Below, piece after piece: positions 61,283 through 64,000 of a DNA stretch of 64,000 nucleotides. This stretch comes from Streptomyces venezuelae (lineage in GTDB: Bacteria > Actinomycetota > Actinomycetes > Streptomycetales > Streptomycetaceae), in assembly GCF_008642315.1 (NCBI RefSeq), contig NZ_CP029192.1, positions 8,184,001 to 8,248,000 on the forward strand. The letters run 5' to 3'. Numbering within the stretch: the first letter of the stretch is position 1; the number at the start of each line of letters is the position of its first letter. A program made the position numbers and the translations under genes. Under the pieces are notes generated by a model. The model saw nothing but the letters and a program-made list of their open reading frames with translations. It did not search any database and had not been told where the DNA came from.

Positions 61283-62423
61283 CATCGCCGCCGACCTGAA
61301 CCGCTGGGTCGAGGAGGGCCGGGACTTCGCGGTCGCCACCGTCGTGAGCGTCGGCGGCAGCGCACCGCGCGGTCCCGGCGCCGCGCTGGCCGTCGACGGC
61401 GAGGGAAACGTCATCGGCTCGGTCTCCGGCGGCTGCGTGGAAGGGGCCGTCTACGACCTGTGCGTCCAGGCCCTCGACCAGGGCGAAGCCGTCGTCGAAC
61501 GGTTCGGGTACAGCGACGACGACGCCTTCGCGGTCGGACTCACCTGCGGCGGCGTCATCGAGGTCCTGGTCGCCCCGGTCGCCGCGGACTCACCCGACAG
61601 GGCGGTCTTCGCCGCCGCCCTGTCGGCCGCCGCCCAAGGGCAGGCCACGGCCCTGGCCCGGGTCTTCAGAGGCCCGGCGGAACTCCTCGGCCGGCCGCTC
61701 ATGGTGACCCCGGCAGGGACCGACGAAGGGACCCTCGGCGGACACCCCGACCTCGACCGCACCGCCGTGGGGGAGAGCCGCGCCCTCCTCGCGGCGGGCC
61801 GCACCGGGGAGTTCGTCGTCTCCGAGAGCGGAGCGCACTGCGGCACCGACGTGACGGTCCTCGCCGAGTCGAGCCAGCCGCCGCCCCGCATGATCGTCTT
61901 CGGTGCCGTCGACTTCGCGGCCGCCCTCGTCCGCGTGGGCGCGTTCCTCGGCTACCACGTGACGGTCTGCGACGCCCGCCCCGTCTTCGCCACCCGGGAC
62001 CGCTTCCCCGACGCCGACGACATCGTGATCGAGTGGCCGCACCGCTATCTGCGCCGCACCGTGACGGACGCCCGCACCGTCCTGTGCGTCCTCACCCACG
62101 ACGCCAAGTTCGACGTGCCGCTGCTCGCGGCGGCCCTGCGGCTGCCCGTCGCGTTCGTCGGCGCCATGGGCTCGCGCCGCACCCACGAGGACCGCAACCG
62201 CAGGCTGCGCGACGAGGGCGTCACCGAGGCCGAACTGGCCCGGCTCCGCTCGCCGATCGGCCTCGACCTCGGCGCCCGCACCCCCGAGGAGACGGCCCTC
62301 TCCATCGCGGCGGAGATCGTCGCGGTACGCCAGGGCGGCACGGGCCGCCCGCTGACCGGGGCGCTGACACCGATCCACCACGACACGCCCGGCGGTCCTC
62401 CGCGGTCCGACGCGCTGGTCTGA
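61275..62423 (+). CDS. XdhC/CoxI-family molybdenum cofactor maturation factor
   Basis: 382 residues, GTG at 61275, overlapping the large subunit gene by 8 bp. N-terminal XdhC domain: ATVVSVGGSAPRGPGAALAV and GSVSGGCVEGAVYDL (Cys that binds Moco), then LTCGGVIEVLVAP. The C-terminal Rossmann domain has MIVFGAVDFAAALVRVGAFL, VLTHDAKFDVPLL and FVGAMGSRRTHEDR. XdhC proteins sulfurate Moco or protect it and insert it into the hydroxylase, so it belongs with the three preceding genes. Confidence 0.93.
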   Translation: MLDIAADLNRWVEEGRDFAVATVVSVGGSAPRGPGAALAVDGEGNVIGSVSGGCVEGAVYDLCVQALDQGEAVVERFGYSDDDAFAVGLTCGGVIEVLVAPVAADSPDRAVFAAALSAAAQGQATALARVFRGPAELLGRPLMVTPAGTDEGTLGGHPDLDRTAVGESRALLAAGRTGEFVVSESGAHCGTDVTVLAESSQPPPRMIVFGAVDFAAALVRVGAFLGYHVTVCDARPVFATRDRFPDADDIVIEWPHRYLRRTVTDARTVLCVLTHDAKFDVPLLAAALRLPVAFVGAMGSRRTHEDRNRRLRDEGVTEAELARLRSPIGLDLGARTPEETALSIAAEIVAVRQGGTGRPLTGALTPIHHDTPGGPPRSDALV

Positions 62424-62439
62424 TTTGGGAGGATCAGCC

Positions 62440-62814
62440 ATGGAGATCAAAGCCTTCATCATCGACGCCGTCGACCCCGAACCGGTCGCCGCCTTCTGGT
62501 CCGAGTTGCTCGACTGGCCCGTCGCGGGCCGCACGGGTCCCTACATCTGGCTACGGCGCGAGAACGGCACGGTCCTCGGCATCCAGCGGGTCGACGAACG
62601 CAAGACGGTGAAGAACCGCATGCACCTCGACCTCGCCGCGTCCGACTTTGCCGCCGAGCAGCGAAGGGTCGAGGCGCTCGGCGGACGCAGGCTGGAGGGG
62701 TACGACGACGGCGGGTTCCTCGTCATGGCCGACCCGGAGGGGAACGAGTTCTGCATCATCCCCGACGAACCCTTCGATCTCGACGACGAAGGACGCACGA
62801 ACTACCAGAGCTAG
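62440..62814 (+). CDS. VOC-superfamily (glyoxalase/bleomycin-resistance-like) protein
   Basis: 124 residues, ATG at 62440 with GGGAGGA upstream. Single-domain VOC fold: starts MEIKAFIIDAVDPEPVAAFW, then SELLDWPV, HLDLAASDFAAEQRRVEALG and MADPEGNEFCII (metal-ligand Glu/His positions NEFCII). Typical of the large actinobacterial family of unknown substrate. It follows the xdhC-like gene by 16 bp and is probably in its operon. Confidence 0.88.
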   Translation: MEIKAFIIDAVDPEPVAAFWSELLDWPVAGRTGPYIWLRRENGTVLGIQRVDERKTVKNRMHLDLAASDFAAEQRRVEALGGRRLEGYDDGGFLVMADPEGNEFCIIPDEPFDLDDEGRTNYQS

Positions 62815-62825
62815 GGGGCGGTCGC

Positions 62826-64000
62826 GTGACCGACACCGTGGGGCCGCGTACGGAAGTGCTGCGTACGGGACCGATCCGCTATGCCACCGCGGAGCGCTTC
62901 GGGCGGCCCCGCCCCGTACCGGACGACGATCCGCGCCCCGCCTCCGGCGAGATCGCTCCGCAACCGCCCTCCCGGCTCGACTTCGTCATGGGCCCGCCCG
63001 CGGACGTCCACCCCCAGGGCGAGGACTGCCTCAACCTGTCCATCGCCACCCCGGCACGGGACGCGGGACCCAGGCCCGTGCTCGTATGGCTGCACGGCGG
63101 CGGCTTCAGCAGCGGCGCCGGCCTCATGGACTGGTACGACGGAGGAGTGCTCGCCGCCGAGGGCGACGTGGTGGTGGTCAGCGTCAACTACCGCCTGGGA
63201 GCGCTCGGTTACCTGCTCCTCGACGGGGTGAGCGAGGGCAACCTCGGTCTCTTCGACCAGGTGGAGGCGCTGCGGTGGGTCCACACGCACATCGCCGCAT
63301 ACGGCGGCGACCCCACCGACGTCACGGTGCTCGGACAGTCCGCCGGCGGGATCTCCGTACGCCTTCTCATGGAACTGCCCGAGGCGCGCGGCCTGTTCCG
63401 CAGGGCGATCCTCCAGAGCGCGCCGCTGGAGATCACCGCCCGGCCCGCGGCGGAGTCCCACGCACTCGGCCGGTACTTCGCCGACGCGCTCGGCACCGAC
63501 CCGCGCACCGCCGACCTCCCCGCCCTGCTCGCCGCACAGGGCGAGACGGCCCGCCACCACCTGCGCGGCGCGGGCCGGCGCATGGAACCCGCGTTCATAC
63601 CGGTGGAGGGCGCCGGCCCCGTCCCCGCTCCCGGCGGGCCGCCCGGTGACGGCGTCCGGGGCCTCGACGTCCTGTACGGCTGGAACGCCGACGACATGAT
63701 CGTCTTCATGGGCGAGGACGACGACGCGGCCGTGCGCACCCGCGAGGTGTACGAGGAGCCGCTGACGCGCCACGCGGAGCGGCTGGCCCGGGCCGGTGCC
63801 CGGGTCCACGCGTACCGCGTCGACTGGCGGCCCGCCGGGTCCCCGCTCGGGGCGGCCCACTGCCTCGAACTGCCGCTGCTCTTCGGCACCCGTGACGCCT
63901 GGCGGTCGGCACCGATGCTGGGCAGCACGCCGCGCGAGGAGACCGAGAGGCTCGGCAGGGCCCTGCGTTCCGCGTGGCTCGGCTTCGCCCGCACCGGCAC
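62826..64000 (+). CDS. type B carboxylesterase, 3' end beyond the window
   Basis: 391 codons are visible from the GTG at 62826; the gene continues past the right edge. Oxyanion loop VWLHGGGFSSGAG, the EDCLNL motif, VSVNYRLGALGYL, NLGLFDQVEALRWVHTHIAA, YGGDPTDVTVLGQSAGG with the nucleophile Ser (family consensus GESAGG, here Gln), and the distal His in GAAHCLELPLLFG. No signal peptide, so cytoplasmic. It probably belongs to the operon begun by the molybdenum hydroxylase and could release an acid or alcohol that the hydroxylase acts on. Confidence 0.9.
   Translation, partial: MTDTVGPRTEVLRTGPIRYATAERFGRPRPVPDDDPRPASGEIAPQPPSRLDFVMGPPADVHPQGEDCLNLSIATPARDAGPRPVLVWLHGGGFSSGAGLMDWYDGGVLAAEGDVVVVSVNYRLGALGYLLLDGVSEGNLGLFDQVEALRWVHTHIAAYGGDPTDVTVLGQSAGGISVRLLMELPEARGLFRRAILQSAPLEITARPAAESHALGRYFADALGTDPRTADLPALLAAQGETARHHLRGAGRRMEPAFIPVEGAGPVPAPGGPPGDGVRGLDVLYGWNADDMIVFMGEDDDAAVRTREVYEEPLTRHAERLARAGARVHAYRVDWRPAGSPLGAAHCLELPLLFGTRDAWRSAPMLGSTPREETERLGRALRSAWLGFARTG

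Overview
The window is chromosomal DNA from a high-GC actinobacterium, almost certainly Streptomyces. Third codon positions are nearly all G or C, GTG starts and ATGA/GTGA overlaps are common, and promoters resemble TTGACN-N16-19-TANNNT. Gene families typical of the genus are present: Tat-exported proteins, FprA, FurA/KatG, SsuCBAD and many TetR/MarR/IclR/HxlR regulators. No tRNA, rRNA, CRISPR array, insertion sequence or integrase was seen.

Layout. 1-5926 (minus): four head-to-tail half-size ABC exporter genes forming two heterodimeric pairs with complementary broken ATP sites; the last gene runs off the left edge. 6130-10149: secreted L,D-transpeptidase, then a glycoprotein-deglycosylation pair (PNGase A-like amidase facing a GH109-like enzyme across a shared terminator). 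10327-13251: FAD/Fe-S D-lactate-type dehydrogenase. 13297-15643: MarR regulator divergent from an ABC exporter. 15687-18816: MltG-like lytic transglycosylase, tandem ABM-fold protein, subtilase. 18813-24438 (minus): sulfonate operon ssuC-B-A-D plus a flavin monooxygenase, headed by a 27-residue cysteine-containing leader peptide on a predicted leaderless mRNA. 24541-27280: YjbQ protein, two unknown small genes, a HExxH metalloprotease coupled to a Fur regulator. 27277-30181: Fur/KatG divergon. 30263-37684: methyltransferases, orphan TOPRIM protein, FprA, and a DJ-1/TetR/aldehyde dehydrogenase operon.

38673-55998 (minus) is the most notable part: a nine-gene, about 17-kb apparent operon for a split iterative fatty-acid/polyketide synthase. 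An AT-ACP protein supplies extender units. A 2012-residue protein carries a FabL-like enoyl reductase, an active ketosynthase, a cysteine-less second ketosynthase, a ketoreductase and an active dehydratase. A third protein carries a ketoreductase and a dead dehydratase fold. Tailoring and export genes follow: acyltransferase with HHxxxDG, MFS pump, FAD oxygenase, SnoaL-like protein, SDR and P450. An IclR regulator faces the operon end and a TetR gene lies upstream. I do not recognise this architecture from a named pathway.

56732-64000: TetR regulator with two perfect 18-bp operators, one filling the -35/-10 spacer of a promoter for a three-subunit molybdenum hydroxylase plus XdhC, then a VOC protein and a carboxylesterase cut by the right edge. 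Several genes and intergenic spaces carry short tandem repeats with periods of 6, 7, 12, 20 and 24 bp.
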